Assembly: GCA_944989445.1 (NCBI GenBank)
Contig: CALYLW010000181.1
Location: 399,764-463,763 of the forward strand
Direction: 5' to 3'
Origin: Ampullaceana balthica
Taxonomy: Eukaryota > Mollusca > Gastropoda > Lymnaeidae
Length of the DNA stretch: 64,000 bases
The translations under genes were made by a program, and so were the position numbers. Shown here one piece after another: positions 12,613 through 24,365 of this stretch. Each line of letters starts with the position of its first letter. Positions within the stretch are counted from its first letter, which is position 1. The notes under the pieces were generated by a model. It was not told where the DNA came from and did not search any database. It saw only the letters and a program-made list of their open reading frames with translations.

Positions 12613-13483
12613 TTGTATTTTAATTTTTTTAACAAACTTTTTACATAATCTGTGAGGTGTGCATAAGGTGTGCATTCATGGACCCCCGACCCCAGGGGAG
12701 GCAACCCCCTTTGTCTTACACACTTGTATCTCCCCCCCCCCAACTAGGACACGCCCATCACAGCTGGAGCGACACTTACCGCGTACATACGGGTCTATTG
12801 ACGCCCCAACCATCGCTTCTTTCTTTGACCGCGATGGAAATCTCTCACACAATCATTGCGCGCATTGTTCATTGACGTTAGCTTGACTTGTGTGTCTGTG
12901 TGTGTGTGTGCGTGCGTGCAATGTGCTCTAATCTCTTGTGTTTCCTGCTAACTTGACGGCGCGGTTCACTGGCTCGCCGTCTTGATAGACTGTAGTATAG
13001 CCTTTTTATTATGCGTCAACCAGGGGTTCTCAGTCAGCGTGGTGCGTCCCTTGACAGCTTTCAATGCAGGCCCTGTACGTTAAATGTGATCAGCGTTACG
13101 TTGTTGTTAGTAGTCTGGGAAGGTCACGACACTGGTCGCGTGTGTTATTAAAATATGTGGGTGTGGTTTGGGTGTTGTCATCGTTAAAAAGTAAAGTTAA
13201 TTTGGCTTACAAAAAATTCAGAAAAAAACATTTTTTTAATTAAAAAAGTTGAAATAGAACTAATTGCCAAAATGCATAAGATTTGTCCATGGACCTTAAG
13301 AAATACAAAAATTGTGTATTTCTGTTCATTCATTACTTTAATAACTTTTTTAAAATTTTAAATATTACCCTTAGAACTTTCTCGGGGCTTAGTAGACTTG
13401 GCGGCGCCCATCTCCTCTCCAAGTCAGCGGATGACTTTTTAGCAAAAGTCATTCATCAACATTTTTATTGTGGCTTTAACTTG
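12613..13483. other. Unassigned DNA
   Basis: Mixed sequence with a poly-C run (12734), a (TG)n patch (12893-12920) and a short GC-richer segment. No supported gene. The frame at 13283-13489 has no family resemblance. Confidence 0.4.
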
Positions 13484-13545
13484 GGCTAGATCCCACGCAC
13501 CTCAGCTTGTGAGGCGAGCGCACTACTGACTTCGCTATGCTGTAA
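13484..13545 (-). mobile_element. Possible tRNA-derived SINE head, reverse strand
   Basis: The minus strand reads agtagtgcgctcgcctcac followed about 20 nt later by gggatctagccc, the spacing of RNA polymerase III A and B boxes in tRNA-derived SINEs. The B box is degenerate. No body is identified. Confidence 0.35.
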
Positions 13546-13599
13546 CAACTGTACAAGGGTAGTAATGGATTTCATCAAAATTTGACAAAGATGTAGCAA

Positions 13600-13892
13600 A
13601 CGTGGGAAATGGTGGTCGAGAGGCAAGCGCGCTCGGCTGGCGTACCGAGAGCCCCGGCTTCGAATTTTTTAGAAGTCGTGGATTTGTTCCCGGGACTAAG
13701 GGTGTACCTGAATCCACACATCTTAGTATGGGTACCTGGCACTAGTTAGGGGAAACAGAGGCGGCTGGACATTGTGCCACACAATCCCCTAATAGCCGTG
13801 ACTGCGTCTCTTGCGAACAGACCGGCATAGCCTGTGCGTTATTATAAGAACGCAAGGCGCAATAATCTTCAGCAGTAAAAGGAGCATCTTTA
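13600..13892 (+). mobile_element. tRNA-derived SINE with LINE-like 3' tail
   Basis: The head (ggtggtcgagaggcaagcgc ... ggcttcgaattt) has the layout of a tRNA-type pol III promoter with A and B boxes. The body (ggtacctggcactagttag, then gcggctggacattgtgccac) resembles widespread snail SINEs. The last ~45 bp, including cgcaataatcttcagcag and aaaggagc, resemble the 3' UTR of the LINE at 1511-1550. That fits a SINE mobilised by that LINE through a shared 3' end. The terminal (GATAA)n is missing here. Confidence 0.75.
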
Positions 13893-14685
13893 ATGTTGTT
13901 GTTTTTTTAATTTAAATTGTAAAAACGGTTTCGAGGTGAACAATAGATACGATTATCATTTTTAATCTAATTTGCTTATGTCATAAAAATCTTATTGCCA
14001 TACAACATGACATATTATATCGTCATACTCCACAGGCCCAGAAATGCAATTTTGTGAGGACCGACGCATTTCAATATATATATTTTTTAGTGACAAGATT
14101 TAATCTGGGCCGTCCCAGCAGCGCGTCACAAACAGGCTGTTGTGCTTTTATGAGGTGACGTCTCCACGCTTATAATTGGACACTTAGGGAGACTTAGGGC
14201 TCGTACAACGACTGCACGTTTCTCCGAACTGAAGCGATTACGCCGATTTACACGCTCGGGGAGACACCGGGAGGGCCGCTGGGCACAATGGAGATAGAAA
14301 TGAATTTCTGCAGTAGCGCTGCCGAGCAATGCGCGAGGGCAATCTTTTTTCCCCGAGTAAACAGATCATCTACTGGCTGCAGAGAATTACAAGTGACTTT
14401 TCTTGACTGTCGTGATCTGCGGGATTTTCTGGATAACAATAACTTTCATTCATTGATTCATTTAAGAAGGAAATTGTGGACGTTATAGTTATTTACGAGA
14501 TGAAACGATTCCAGGCAAAAGTGTATGTCACTAGTATGTCAATGATTCAATGAGCTAGAATCAAACACAGTCTTAGCTCATTTATTTCAGACGCTCCTTC
14601 TATACATAATATTATTGATAGCTAGATAGGAATTTTAAAAAATTAACAAATAAGGTCTTCAGATAAAAATAAGCGAAATTTCTAG
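13893..14685. other. Unassigned DNA with GC-richer patch
   Basis: About 14110-14440 is GC-richer and non-repetitive, with frames open on both strands but no motif I recognise. At 14588-14607 a reverse LINE-tail word (agacgctccttctatac) occurs. Confidence 0.35.
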
Positions 14686-14912
14686 CAATGTTTCCTCTAT
14701 GGTTCGTTGGTCCATGTACAAAATAACAAACTCGTAGGAAAAGTTGCACAACATTCATTTTATAAACTTTTTTTTTGTTGCAAACTGTCACACCCAACAA
14801 ACACATGTAGATATTGTATTATTCATATCAAAATTTGGCCAGCAGTAATTCTAAACTGCTGCGTGGCGTCGGCCATAAAGCTGCACGTTCGCACATCGTA
14901 AAGGGAAAATTG
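14686..14912 (+). mobile_element. hAT-type MITE, CAATGTTCCCT family, copy 3 (diverged)
   Basis: Starts caatgtttcctctatgg and ends cgtaaagggaaaattg, with internal aaactgctgcgtggcgtcgg. It is longer than its siblings because of an insertion near 14760-14830. No clear target duplication remains. Confidence 0.7.
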
Positions 14913-15100
14913 GTCGCAATAAATTTTGGTTACAAAAAATTAAGTACGTTTTGGGCGTCAAGTTCAATCGATGTTACAGTATCATGAGTTCAATAAAATT
15001 CTAGCATACGAGAATCAACACACGCATATTATACTAACATAAAACCTCATAATGTATAGAAGTGTGGTTGGGATAAATTAAAATCTCAGTAATTAAATAA

Positions 15101-16403
15101 TCTTAATATAATAAAAGCCCAAACAAGACACTCATTCCGTAACGCTGAGGGGCATAGTGAAACAGTCCATAGCAGTTATTAAAAAAAACGTAAAAAACAA
15201 GTTTTTGACTATAAATCCTTTATGTACGAGACGTAACTAAAAGAATGTTCATTATAGTCTAATACTCAGCGCAAGACCATCCAACAATACAAAATTGTAG
15301 TTGTGTCGTAAAAAATGTTTAATATAATGCGCACCGATCAGGAATATGTTTATAAAAAGTGTTGTCAGTAAAATACGCACCTTATTGCGCGACAGAAAGG
15401 TCGTTCAATATAATACGCACCGCGACACTCTATCTCAAAAAATAACATGATACATAGAGAAAAAAAGAGATAAATAAAATAATCTATAAAATCAATAATT
15501 CAATTACGGTAAATGCGATCGATCTGAAATTTTGATACATAGTTTTTATCATCGCCACCAAACAGCCTGCTAAATTTCAGCTCGCTAGCTTACGAGGAAG
15601 TGGGATAAAAATCGATCCAAAGTTTTGGCGACAAGAAATCAAGCAAGCAATCAAGCAACCAGACACCACGAGTTAATATAAAGGATTTAAATTTTAAAAA
15701 AACCGTAAAAAACCAAGTTTTTCACTATAAATCCATTATGTACGAGACGTAACTAAAGGAATGTTCATTATAATACGCAGCGCCAGACCATCCAGAAATA
15801 CAAAATTGCAGTTGTGTCGTAAAACATGTTTAATATAATGCGCACCGATCAGGAATATGTTTATAAAAAGAGTTGTCAATAAAATACGCACCTTATTGCG
15901 CGACAGAAAGGTTGTTCAATATAATACGCACCGCGACGCTCTATCTCAAAAAATAGCATGATACATAGAGAAAAAAAGAGATAAATAAAATAATCTATAA
16001 AATCAATAATTTAATTACGGTACATGCGATCGATCTGAAATTTTGAAACATTGTTTTTATTATCGGTACAAAACTGCCTGCAAAATTTCAGCTCACTAGC
16101 TTACGAACAAGTGGGTTAAAAATCGATGAAAAGTTTTGGCGACAAGCAAGCAAGCAAGCAATCAAGGGCGGCCGCAGACACCACGAGTTAATATAAAGGA
16201 TTTAAAAAAGAAAGGTATCATTTTGGTTTCGATTTAAAAGAGCATGTGGTGTTTCTCGCAGTAAAATATTATATGACGTCAATTATCCAAACAATTATAA
16301 AATAATTTGTGTCCAATTTCAGGAATGTTAATACCTCGTATTTAACAAACAAGGATAAGTTACTTGGGCTTTTGAAAAAAATTAGGCGCCCTACAACCCC
16401 TAG
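15101..16403 (+). mobile_element. Helitron-like non-autonomous element H1 with two internal long repeats
   Basis: The 5' end TCTTAATATAATAAAAGCCC follows an A. The 3' end is ggcgccctacaacccCTAG followed by T. A TC start, CTRR end, nearby GC palindrome and insertion between A and T without target duplication are Helitron hallmarks. Between the ends sit two tandem units of ~515 bp (15181-16213) that recur at 48053-50552. The 3' module (caaggataagttacttgggc, then ggcgcc) is shared with the copies at 28053, 47836, 50820 and 52430-53277. No Rep/helicase is encoded. Confidence 0.7.
15181..16213 (+). repeat. Two tandem ~515-bp long repeats inside H1
   Basis: Equivalent positions are 515 bp apart (cgtaaaaaac at 15189 and cgtaaaaaacc at 15704). 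Each unit runs from cgtaaaaaac-caagtttttgact to ttaatataaaggatttaaa. It contains atacgcaccttattgcgcgac, gcgatcgatctgaaatttt and ttttggcgacaag. The second unit carries a NotI-like gcggccgc at about 16167; one unit of the array at 47.8-50.5 kb does too. Confidence 0.9.
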
Positions 16404-16418
16404 TGCTTCATATTTAAA

Positions 16419-16635
16419 CAATGTTCCCTCTAACTTTCCGTTGGTCCGTGTGTAAAATAACAAAATCGTGTGCAAAGTTACGCGGCATCCATTTTTTGTG
16501 CAAAATTCCACACCATGCAAACACAGATATCTTATATAGACCTTATCAAACTTTGCCAGCCGGTAATTCCGAAATGCGACGCGGCTCCGGTCCGGTCAGA
16601 TATCTGCGCGAATTCGCAGCTTAAAGGGAACATTT
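16419..16635 (+). mobile_element. hAT-type MITE, CAATGTTCCCT family, copy 4
   Basis: Starts caatgttccctctaac and ends ttaaagggaacattt. Internal blocks are ggtccgtgtgtaaaataac and gtcagatatctgcgcg. It sits 15 bp after the 3' end of H1. Confidence 0.78.
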
Positions 16636-16828
16636 TTTCGAACCCATTTCTCTCTCTTGTTTTTATCCGAGCGGTTCTAAAGTTCGATAATAAAAACCAT
16701 AGGCACTTGGGGGCATTCTCGCACGACCCACTCAATGTCCTGAGAGCTCTTCTAATGTCTGGGTGACGCCGTAACGATCTCGAACCTGTTACAAAACGGC
16801 CTGACCACGTATCATAGTTACCTATAAG

Positions 16829-19417
16829 CAGAGGCGTCACTAGGGTTGGTGTCACCCGGGGCGGTAGCTCATGGTGTCACCCCTTCACGACTGAAGGGGC
16901 CGTCCATAAATGACGTCACGCGAGGATGCCGATTTTTAACCCACCATCCCCCAGCTTCATACTTATACCCCCACCCCTTTTTCACGATATGACGTCACAA
17001 AGCTTTGACCACCCCCCACCCCAAGCCGTATTTTCTAAATAAAAATTAGCATGTTGCAAATTATTTTTTGTCATTTAAATATGTATTTAGGGTAATTGTG
17101 CGCTCTGATGTCGTAACATGTGTGAAGCCATCGAAAACGTCATTAAATAAACGGTAAACAATCAAATATTTAAGTGGAACTTTTATTTGAAGTTGCGCGT
17201 TTTTATGTGACGTCACATTTTTAACCCCACCCCCTCGTCACACATCGTCACCGATGCGTGACCCCCACACCCTATTACGTATTAAAAGGGGGGTGCTGAA
17301 CGGGCTAAAGCCAAGGGCCACCAATAATTTAAGGTACTCCAAACTTATTATAGTGTATAATAAAGATGCAGGCAAATGTTTGTATGAATCCCTGAAAATG
17401 CCTTGGACATTCATTCATAATACAATGCTGCATATATGAGTAGGAAGTATAACGGAAAACAGGCTATTCTTTATGACAAGTGCAGTGTTGCTCATTATAT
17501 GCCGGGCACAGCTCATTCTATTAATTTGGTTGGGAAAAGTGCAGCAGGTTGTCCTGATGCAGTCAGATTTTTTTGCCTTCTGCAAAATCTTTATACCCGG
17601 CTTGTTGCATCTACTCGTCGTTGACAGGTACTTTAAAAACACATGAAATTGATACATGTTAACAAAGCCTTGTCTGATACAAGATGGTGAGCCTGACATG
17701 ATGCAGTAATGTCTGTTAATACCTTATACCATGCGAATATCGCAGCACTGGAAGAATTAGCAACAAACGAAATTCAGCCACGTGACTGTCTACTTGAAGC
17801 AGAAGGATTTCTAAAGGAACTTACACAACTGGAAGTCGCTATTTTACTTGAAATTCGGGAAAATTTTTTAGAAAGGAAGTCTCTCATTTAGTTTGTTAAA
17901 AGACAGCATTCTTAATTTGATTCCTATGAAGACAAAGGAAAGGGCAAGTCCGTGGTAAAAAAAAGAGTATGAACAATCTACAATTCTATCCAAAAAAAAA
18001 TATTTAAAAAAGGGCGTCAGTTTGATAAAGGGACATCACCAAAACAGTATTCTCCCCGAGACAAAAGTTTCAAGGTTGAGGTATTTCTGGTAATCATTGA
18101 CAAACTTTCTTGAGCCCTACAACATCGGTTAGGCCCATATAAAGACATCCATGAGAAATTACGCTTTCTTACAAACCTATCTGAGCTCAGCAATTTCGCC
18201 ATCCGATGGGCAGCAGCCAAGATAATGGAAGAATATTCAAGTGATTTTCAAAACTCTTTAAAAAAAGTTATTGTCCACGCTCAGGGTAAGGAAAAGGAAG
18301 TACCCCAATGCCAAACTCAAAACACGTGCACAGAGCTAAACATTTTGCTGCTTTTGAATTAGCTAAATGTCACACAGTCCTTTACAAATGTACGTACACA
18401 TCGCACTTCTCATCTATCTCTCAATGATGACATCAAACTGAAGCAGAGAGCGATCCTTTTCAAAGTTGAAAAGAATATAAAATGAGTTAGAATTTGCATG
18501 GGACAACAAAGACTGAATATGCTCTCTCTAATGAGCATTGAAAAGGAACTTACTTGTAAGCTTTCTTAGCTTTACTGACTTGATCGATAACTTCACCATG
18601 AGAAAAATTCGCAAACGAAAGTTGTAGGTTCAAATAATAATAATACATATTTTTCAATAATTTTTTTTACTTCAACTAGAGAAAATAATTCTCTACCCCA
18701 AGAAAAAAAAAGTTTTTAAAAAATAAATAAAAATACGGAATAACGCGTAATAGTATTCTTTATTGGAGAGCGTTCGTAACCACGAAACAGCGTAAGTCGG
18801 GATGGGACCGTCGTAACCGGGGGACTACCTGTATATAAACATGCACATCACGCCTTTAATAAATATATATATAAAACAAAATATTAACTCAAAGACATTG
18901 AATTCATAATTTTCGTCTAGACAAAACATCAACAAAGAAAAACCATCTTTTGATATTTTTTTTGGGGGGGGAGGGGGGGGGTAAAAATCTTATCCCCTCC
19001 GACACCCCACTGTGATGGGGGGAGTCGTGAGGTGGGATTCGTCCATGTTGGGGTGTCAAAGCCCAAATAGCATTATATCTTTTAAAACATAAGACACTGC
19101 CTCTTTCATGTCCAGCCTTTTTTAAAGATCTCTCAGCTGCGACGTTTCTTTTCTTTTTTTCCTAATTTGTTTTAATGTTGTTTGTGTGTTGGGACTGTTT
19201 TAGTATTGCATGTTAACTGATATTTTTTAATAAAAAGTTTTCGCGTTTAACGTATTTCTTTGTATTTCTTAATTTCTTTCTAGATGAAAAAAATGTGTCT
19301 TCATTTAATTTCTGACATAAAATCGTACACAGTAAAATTTTAGGCTCGGGTGTCACCCCCCTGATGGGTGTCACCCGGGGCGGCCCGCCCCCCTCGCCCC
19401 CCCTAGTGACGCCACTG
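16829..19417 (+). mobile_element. Non-autonomous hAT transposon, copy 1, complete ends
   Basis: A 2,589-bp element with inverted ends cagaggcgtcactagggttg and ccctagtgacgccactg, each followed inward by ggtgtcacccggggcgg. The 8-bp target duplication cctataag is exact (16821-16828 and 19418-19425), diagnostic of hAT. An older MITE (ggggccgtccataaatgacg, from 16896) and a fragment related to the element at 19889 (from about 17285) are nested near the left end. Transposase debris fills the middle. Two sibling copies lie at 36390-38894 and 40694-43668 in reverse orientation. Confidence 0.92.
17380..18625 (+). pseudogene. hAT transposase relic (ZMYM1-like / TTF-type)
   Basis: Frame pieces recall the transposase core. 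17436-17624 holds a SRKYNGKQAILYDKC block, then HSINLVGKSAAGCPDAVRFF and NLYTRLVASTRR, the conserved middle of ZMYM1-like hAT transposases. 17709-17891 continues the insertion region. Near 18525-18625 the frame reads LSLMSIEKELTCKLS followed by a DNF-MRKIRKRK-like end, the hAT C-terminal dimerisation segment. The N-terminal BED/TTF finger is missing and several stops and shifts intervene, so it cannot make a transposase. Confidence 0.75.
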
Positions 19418-19425
19418 CCTATAAG

Positions 19426-19880
19426 TGGTGGACCGGCAGTGACGTCACCGGGTGCCTTGTCTATACACAGCGTGACAGCTCAACCAGGGACCCCCGTCTC
19501 TACACAACCACCTTAATATGACCATAGGTCACACGTTACATAAGGTTTTTGTCGTTTAAATGCGTTAATAACGAACGTTTACAATTTCACGAAAATGTTT
19601 TGTTAAAACAATGTTTTTCGGGATAAATATTAAAAGTTAGAATGCGTTCACATAGCACTTAGTATAATAAAGTTATAAACAAATTTTGTGTCTTGGTCAA
19701 GACTACTTAGGTGACTCAAATTAGCGTAGAATTAACAAAGATCTGTTGACATGAATCCAAACAGAATAATTTGACAGTTGAGAATTCTTCAATGAATACA
19801 TTTCCACTGAGTACCCGAATGTTTTAATAATTTAATTCTGCCACTAAATGACAAAGCTTATAAGATTAGAAAGCCAATGA
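19426..19880. other. Unassigned DNA
   Basis: AT-rich sequence between two transposons. No repeat or coding signal seen. Confidence 0.4.
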
Positions 19881-19888
19881 CCTTCGAG

Positions 19889-20476
19889 TCATGGCGGATT
19901 AAGGGGGGGGGCTGAACGGGCTAAAGCCAGGGGCCCCCGATGATTTAGGGCCCCCAAACTTGGCATATTTTATAATAAATGTGGACAAATGTATACATGA
20001 ATTGCTGAAAATATGATAAATTAATAAAATCTCATCTATTAAAATGATCTCTTTTCCCACACGATAGTCTTAGCAGTCAAAAAACCTGATTTGATAGGCT
20101 CAATAACAGAAATTATTAAAGAATATTATATATATTTTTTAAATTGCAATCCTAAATGAGCTCTCGTGGCCGAATGTGAAGTACTAAGGCTTATGGTGCA
20201 AGCGGTGGCGGGTTCGATCCCCGGGTGGGGTGTGAATTTTTTTTCCCATGTGTTTTTTAATTTTATAAATTGTCTTTTACACTCAATTTTAATATACCGG
20301 CAAAAAAGTTATTTCTTCGAATTCGGTTTTTTCATGAATAATCATTTTGGATGAATATTTCAAGTTACAGTCTTATATTAGCAGCTAGCAATCATTTTAT
20401 CTAAAGGTACACTGGCTGGATAGGGCCCCAGTTTGAATTGCAGCCAGGGGCCCCGTGCAGTCTTAATCCGCCCCTG
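19889..20476 (+). mobile_element. hAT-type MITE, GGCGGATTAAG family
   Basis: Ends read catggcggattaagggg and cttaatccgcccctg. Flanking octamers ccttcgag (19881-19888) and ccttcgac (20477-20484) match at 7 of 8. The left part (gctgaacgggctaaagccag) is also found nested inside the three large hAT copies, showing the family is older than their amplification. A tRNA-like SINE head is inserted within it. Confidence 0.8.
20158..20240 (+). mobile_element. tRNA-like SINE head or tRNA pseudogene
   Basis: An A-box-like cgtggccgaatgtgaagtac is followed ~45 nt later by a perfect B box (gggttcgatcccc). The sequence does not fold into a clean cloverleaf by eye and continues into a T-run, so it is more likely a SINE promoter or pseudogene than a working tRNA. 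Confidence 0.55.
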
Positions 20477-20484
20477 CCTTCGAC

Positions 20485-21068
20485 CTTCGCTTCCTAAAGC
20501 TTCATCGTTCTAAATATCATTTTTATTTTTTATTTAATAGAACCTGTTGCATGGTCTCAAAATGACTTATTAAAGTTAAAATGGGCCTATTGGCACGGCA
20601 AAAGGTGTGTGTGTGAGGGTGAGAGGGATAAAACCAACAAGGAATTGGTGATTTTCTTTGATGACCTATAGCGAACGGATATGGCCACCCAATGTTGTCA
20701 TATACTCGTGCATTCAGCGAAAAGAACCATGTGGTCAAATCCACTACAGATGGGGACTGTAGGTTCGAGGCTCTAGGACGACCCTGCTGCTTGTAAACAG
20801 ATCGACGACATCTCGGTAAGCCTATGTTGACACCAGGAACAACGGGGAGGAAACGAGGGTTAAACATCTCGTCATCGTGGGGGGTGGGGGTATCGTGGAT
20901 TGATTACCGCCAGTGGACAACTCCAGCAGTTAGTATTCATTGGTGGTCCGAGTGGAATGTGGGCGTCATAGCTGGACACCTCGTGACGTCATTACTGCCT
21001 GCCCTTAAATTAAAATATCCCTTACGGTCTTACGGAAATGCAGGTGACTTGGGGGTAATAGGGCATAC
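20485..21068. other. Unassigned DNA
   Basis: Moderately GC-rich with open frames on both strands (20523-20867 minus, 20824-21123 plus) but no recognisable domain. I do not call a gene. Confidence 0.35.
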
Positions 21069-21431
21069 GGATGACAATTTGGATGGTATTACGGGTGACT
21101 GCCTGGATGGTTTTTACAGGTGACTGCTTGGATGGTTTTACAGGTGACTGCTTGGATGGCATCACAGGTGACTGCTTGGATGGCATCACATGTGACTGTT
21201 AGGGTGTTATTACAGATGACTGTTTAGGTGGTATTACAGATGACTGCTTGGATGGTATTACGGGTGACTGCTTGGGTTGTATTACGGGTGACTGCTTGGA
21301 TGGTATTACGGGTCACTGCTTGGATGATATTACGGATGACTGCTTGGATGGTATTACGGGTCACTGCTTGGATGGTATTACGGATGACTGCTTGGATGGT
21401 ATTACGGGTCACTGCTGGGATGGTATTACAT
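21069..21431. repeat. 24-bp minisatellite, about 15 units
   Basis: Unit gactgcttggatggtattac plus gggt/aggt. The 24-bp period keeps all frames open in places, giving repetitive false proteins on both strands. Confidence 0.95.
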
Positions 21432-21779
21432 CGTTTCCAAGCAGGTGGAGCAGGTAGCCAAGGTCCTATACTGTGTTTTAATGCGCCAGCTCAAGCACAT
21501 ATGTTTTTTTTGTTTAGTTAATTGGCTTCATTGATCACCCTGCATTTCTTGATGTATTTCTTTGTGTAATGCAAATTAAAATATTGGAAGTAATTTGTAC
21601 GATTGTTATTGCTTCCAATTTTGTCTTGATTTTATAGAAACTTCTAAATTTTTTGCTTTTGTTTGTTTGTTTGTTTTTTAAATTGTGCCAGTACCAGTAC
21701 TGCTTTCATTACTATAACTTTTGCTTGGATCTCAATAATATATCTCGTGCCGCAGCTGTTATCGCATCACACGCAGGGC

Positions 21780-22373
21780 CAGGCCCGGATTTAAGAGACC
21801 CAGGGCCCCTAGGCACTTTATTTTTGCCCCCCCCCCAACCATCTCGAAGCAATTTTGGAAATTTAGCAAATGAAATGCTGAAGTACATAACATTTTTTTT
21901 TCTTTAGTGACTTTAATAAACATCAAAATAATATTCGTCTTCAGAGACATATCTCACAATGCAAGAAAATTTATCTACATGAGAAATGTCCACAGAAATA
22001 GAGAAATATTTTGCTTTTTTTCTATTTTTATCTCAGTCACGATTGTATTGTAATTATTACCTTTTCTGCCATGTTTTTTTACTGGTGGTGCAATCTGTCA
22101 TACCCACCCTAAGCCTTCTCCACAATATCGCAACAGCAGCTCAGAACGCGGCTTACAATGACAAACCAACACAAACGAACCCCATGCACTTGACTACTGG
22201 GCAGTGTATGGAAAATTTAGTAAAAATATTTATTATACTATTATTTTCGATAAAGCTTTTTGATAATGAAGCTAGGCTTTTTGGGCTTATGTAAAGATTC
22301 CACCACCGGGTCCCCTTGGCTGGTTGGGGCCCTAGGCCCGGGCCTTGTGGGCCTAGGCGGAAATCCGGCCCTG
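21780..22373 (+). mobile_element. hAT-type MITE, CAGGCCCGGATTT family
   Basis: A 594-bp element with ends caggcccggatttaag and ggaaatccggccctg. Flanking octamers cgcagggc and cgcaggac match at 7 of 8. The ends resemble those of the short MITEs at 9166/9620. Non-coding interior. The preceding 21432-21779 has nothing identifiable. Confidence 0.75.
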
Positions 22374-22711
22374 CGCAGGACCCATTCTTTTGTTGTTTTT
22401 GTTTTACTCGTTGAGTGTTTCAAAATTTTTGGAAAGCCGCTTGTGAGCTTTGAGTTTTTGAGTACAACAAGAATGTTCACATAGCTTCAAATAGAGTTGA
22501 ATGTCCATTTTATACATAAGTCTACTTTATTGTTGTCTGCTAGTAAATGCTAGCCTTAAATCACGCGTCGTCTATTGTCTGCTTGTCAGCGTGAACACTG
22601 AATTGCAAGTTTATTGACTGCTTGCCAATACGAAATCTATATCATGAGTCTGTTGACCATTGCGAACCCTATATCATAAATCTGCTGTCAGCTGACCAAC
22701 ACGAACCCTTG
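22374..22711. other. Unassigned DNA with short tandem echoes
   Basis: Contains loosely repeated phrases (ccaacacgaaccc, atatcataaatctg, gtctgttgacca) at 22600-22710, resuming at 23862-23990. The MITE nest and TA repeats seem to have interrupted one degenerate tandem array. Confidence 0.45.
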
Positions 22712-22737
22712 ATATATATATATATATATATATATAT

Positions 22738-22792
<55 letters not shown>
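22712..22792. repeat. (TA)n microsatellite
   Basis: Nearly pure TA repeat adjoining the left end of the MITE nest. Confidence 0.97.
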
Positions 22793-22795
<3 letters not shown>

Positions 22796-23051
22796 TAGGG
22801 CTGCGGAAATTAACGATTAATTTCTCGATTAATCTTTAACAATTTTAACGATTATATTTTTTAACGATTAATCGACCCATCACTTATAAATGTGCTTGAA
22901 GTCAAAAAGTAAAATATTTCGGCCGCTAAATATAAACCAATTTACGGACGATTACACGAGCATTTTAGTTTTAAACTATTGACTGACGTGGATCTTCAAA
23001 ATGTTTATTAAGGTTATTGTGTATATGGAGAGAAATCGTGTGCCTGCCATG

Positions 23052-23235
23052 CAATGTTCCCTCTAAGTCTAAGCTTCTTTGGTCCGTGTGGAAAGTTAAG
23101 AGAAAACTCGTGTGCAAAGTTGCACAACGTCCATTTTTGTGAAATATTTTACAAAATTTGCTGCGCGGTGATTCTAAACTCCTGCGTGGCATCGGTCAAA
23201 TATCTGCGCAGCCGCGCTGCTTAAAGGGAACATTG
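23052..23235 (+). mobile_element. hAT-type MITE, CAATGTTCCCT family, copy 5 (nested)
   Basis: Starts caatgttccctctaag and ends ttaaagggaacattg, flanked by ctgccatg / ctaccgtg (6 of 8). It lies inside the larger MITE at 22796-23836. Confidence 0.85.
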
Positions 23236-23324
23236 CTACCGTGGTTCTAACACTTCGGTTACATATCACCTGCAAACCAAACATCCGATACAGTATCGGA
23301 AGCTTCCGCTATGAGCATCTAAAG

Positions 23325-23544
23325 CAGGGGTCGGGAAACCATGGCTCGCGAGCCATGTATGGCTCTTTTGATGGCTGCATATGGCTCGCAGAAAAATGTT
23401 CATTATAAAGAAAAAATGTTTCTTCGGACTACTTTGATCTAAATAATGTTTGGAAATTTCAAAAAAATATTTTTAAAAAATTAATTGAATATAAAAATAT
23501 CTGGTGTTTATGGCTCTCTCAGACAAAAAGTTTCCCGACCCCTC
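23325..23544 (+). mobile_element. hAT-type MITE, CAGGGGTCGGGAAAC ends
   Basis: A 220-bp element whose ends caggggtcgggaaacc and gtttcccgacccctc are inverted repeats. The exact 8-bp target duplication atctaaag flanks it (23317-23324, 23545-23552). The interior has repeated atggctcgcgagccatg-like words. Non-coding. Confidence 0.92.
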
Positions 23545-23836
23545 ATCTAAAGCTTTGTGAACGATTGCTCAGCTCAGCTTGTTATATTGTCAATAATACA
23601 AGCTCATCACTTGAACCAAATAATGTCAATACACTTGTCTGTTTGCGTTGTTGGTTAAAAGATGTCATATAAAGATGACATTCCAGTGTTACTTCGATTT
23701 TCGACAAGTATTTTAATCAATGTTACTTATGACACCAGCAATTTCAATTTTTGGCTTTTATCGAAATTAACGATTAATTAATCGTTAACTTTTCTAAATT
23801 TAACGATTAAATTTAAATTGATCGTTAACAGCCCTA

Positions 23837-23884
23837 ATATATATATATATATATATATATCCTAAGTCTGTTGACCAACACGAA

Positions 23885-23955
<71 letters not shown>
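23837..23955. repeat. Two (TA)n blocks
   Basis: TA repeats at 23837-23860 and 23886-23955 separated by a short cctaagtctgttgaccaac segment. Confidence 0.95.
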
Positions 23956-23957
<2 letters not shown>

Positions 23958-24268
23958 TCTGTTGTCTACTGGCCAATGTGATACATGTATAACAAGGCGC
24001 ACACTGGCACTCGCCAACAAACCGTTCAGCAATCGATGACGTATACCAGCAGCTCACCTGGGCGGCATCCGCTCCCCGGACACTCCGACCCCCCCCATTG
24101 TCCCCGCGGCTATACATAATGTACACGGTACACAACCGACCCATTACATATCTCTGCTCAACACGGGGTCGAAACGGGCTCGTGAGTTAGGCATCGTTAA
24201 GTACCACTGCTCGCGTGTGTTGTTTCAGACTTTGTGCGTGTGTTATTGCATGCATGTGAGTGTGTGTA

Positions 24269-24273
<5 letters not shown>

Positions 24274-24361
<88 letters not shown>
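24274..24361. repeat. (GA)n microsatellite
   Basis: Mostly pure GA with a few AAAG interruptions. The flanking 23956-24273 and 24362-25083 are GC-richer unique sequence with G-runs but no supported gene. Confidence 0.96.

Positions 24362-24365
<4 letters not shown>

Larger units (their letters stand above)
22796..23836. mobile_element. hAT-type MITE, TTAAC-GATTAAT family, copy 2, hosting two nested elements
   Basis: Ends tagggctgcggaaattaacg and cgttaacagcccta match the element at 11411. The shared interior (cacttgtctgtttgcg, gatgacattccagtgttact) is split by a CAATGTTCCCT MITE (23052-23235) and a 220-bp hAT MITE (23325-23544). Outer flanks are TA repeats, so a target duplication cannot be judged. 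Confidence 0.82.

Noticed and set aside
20158..20240. Functional tRNA gene
   Set aside because: B box is perfect, but acceptor and anticodon stems do not pair convincingly by eye and it sits inside a MITE; SINE head or pseudogene is more likely.
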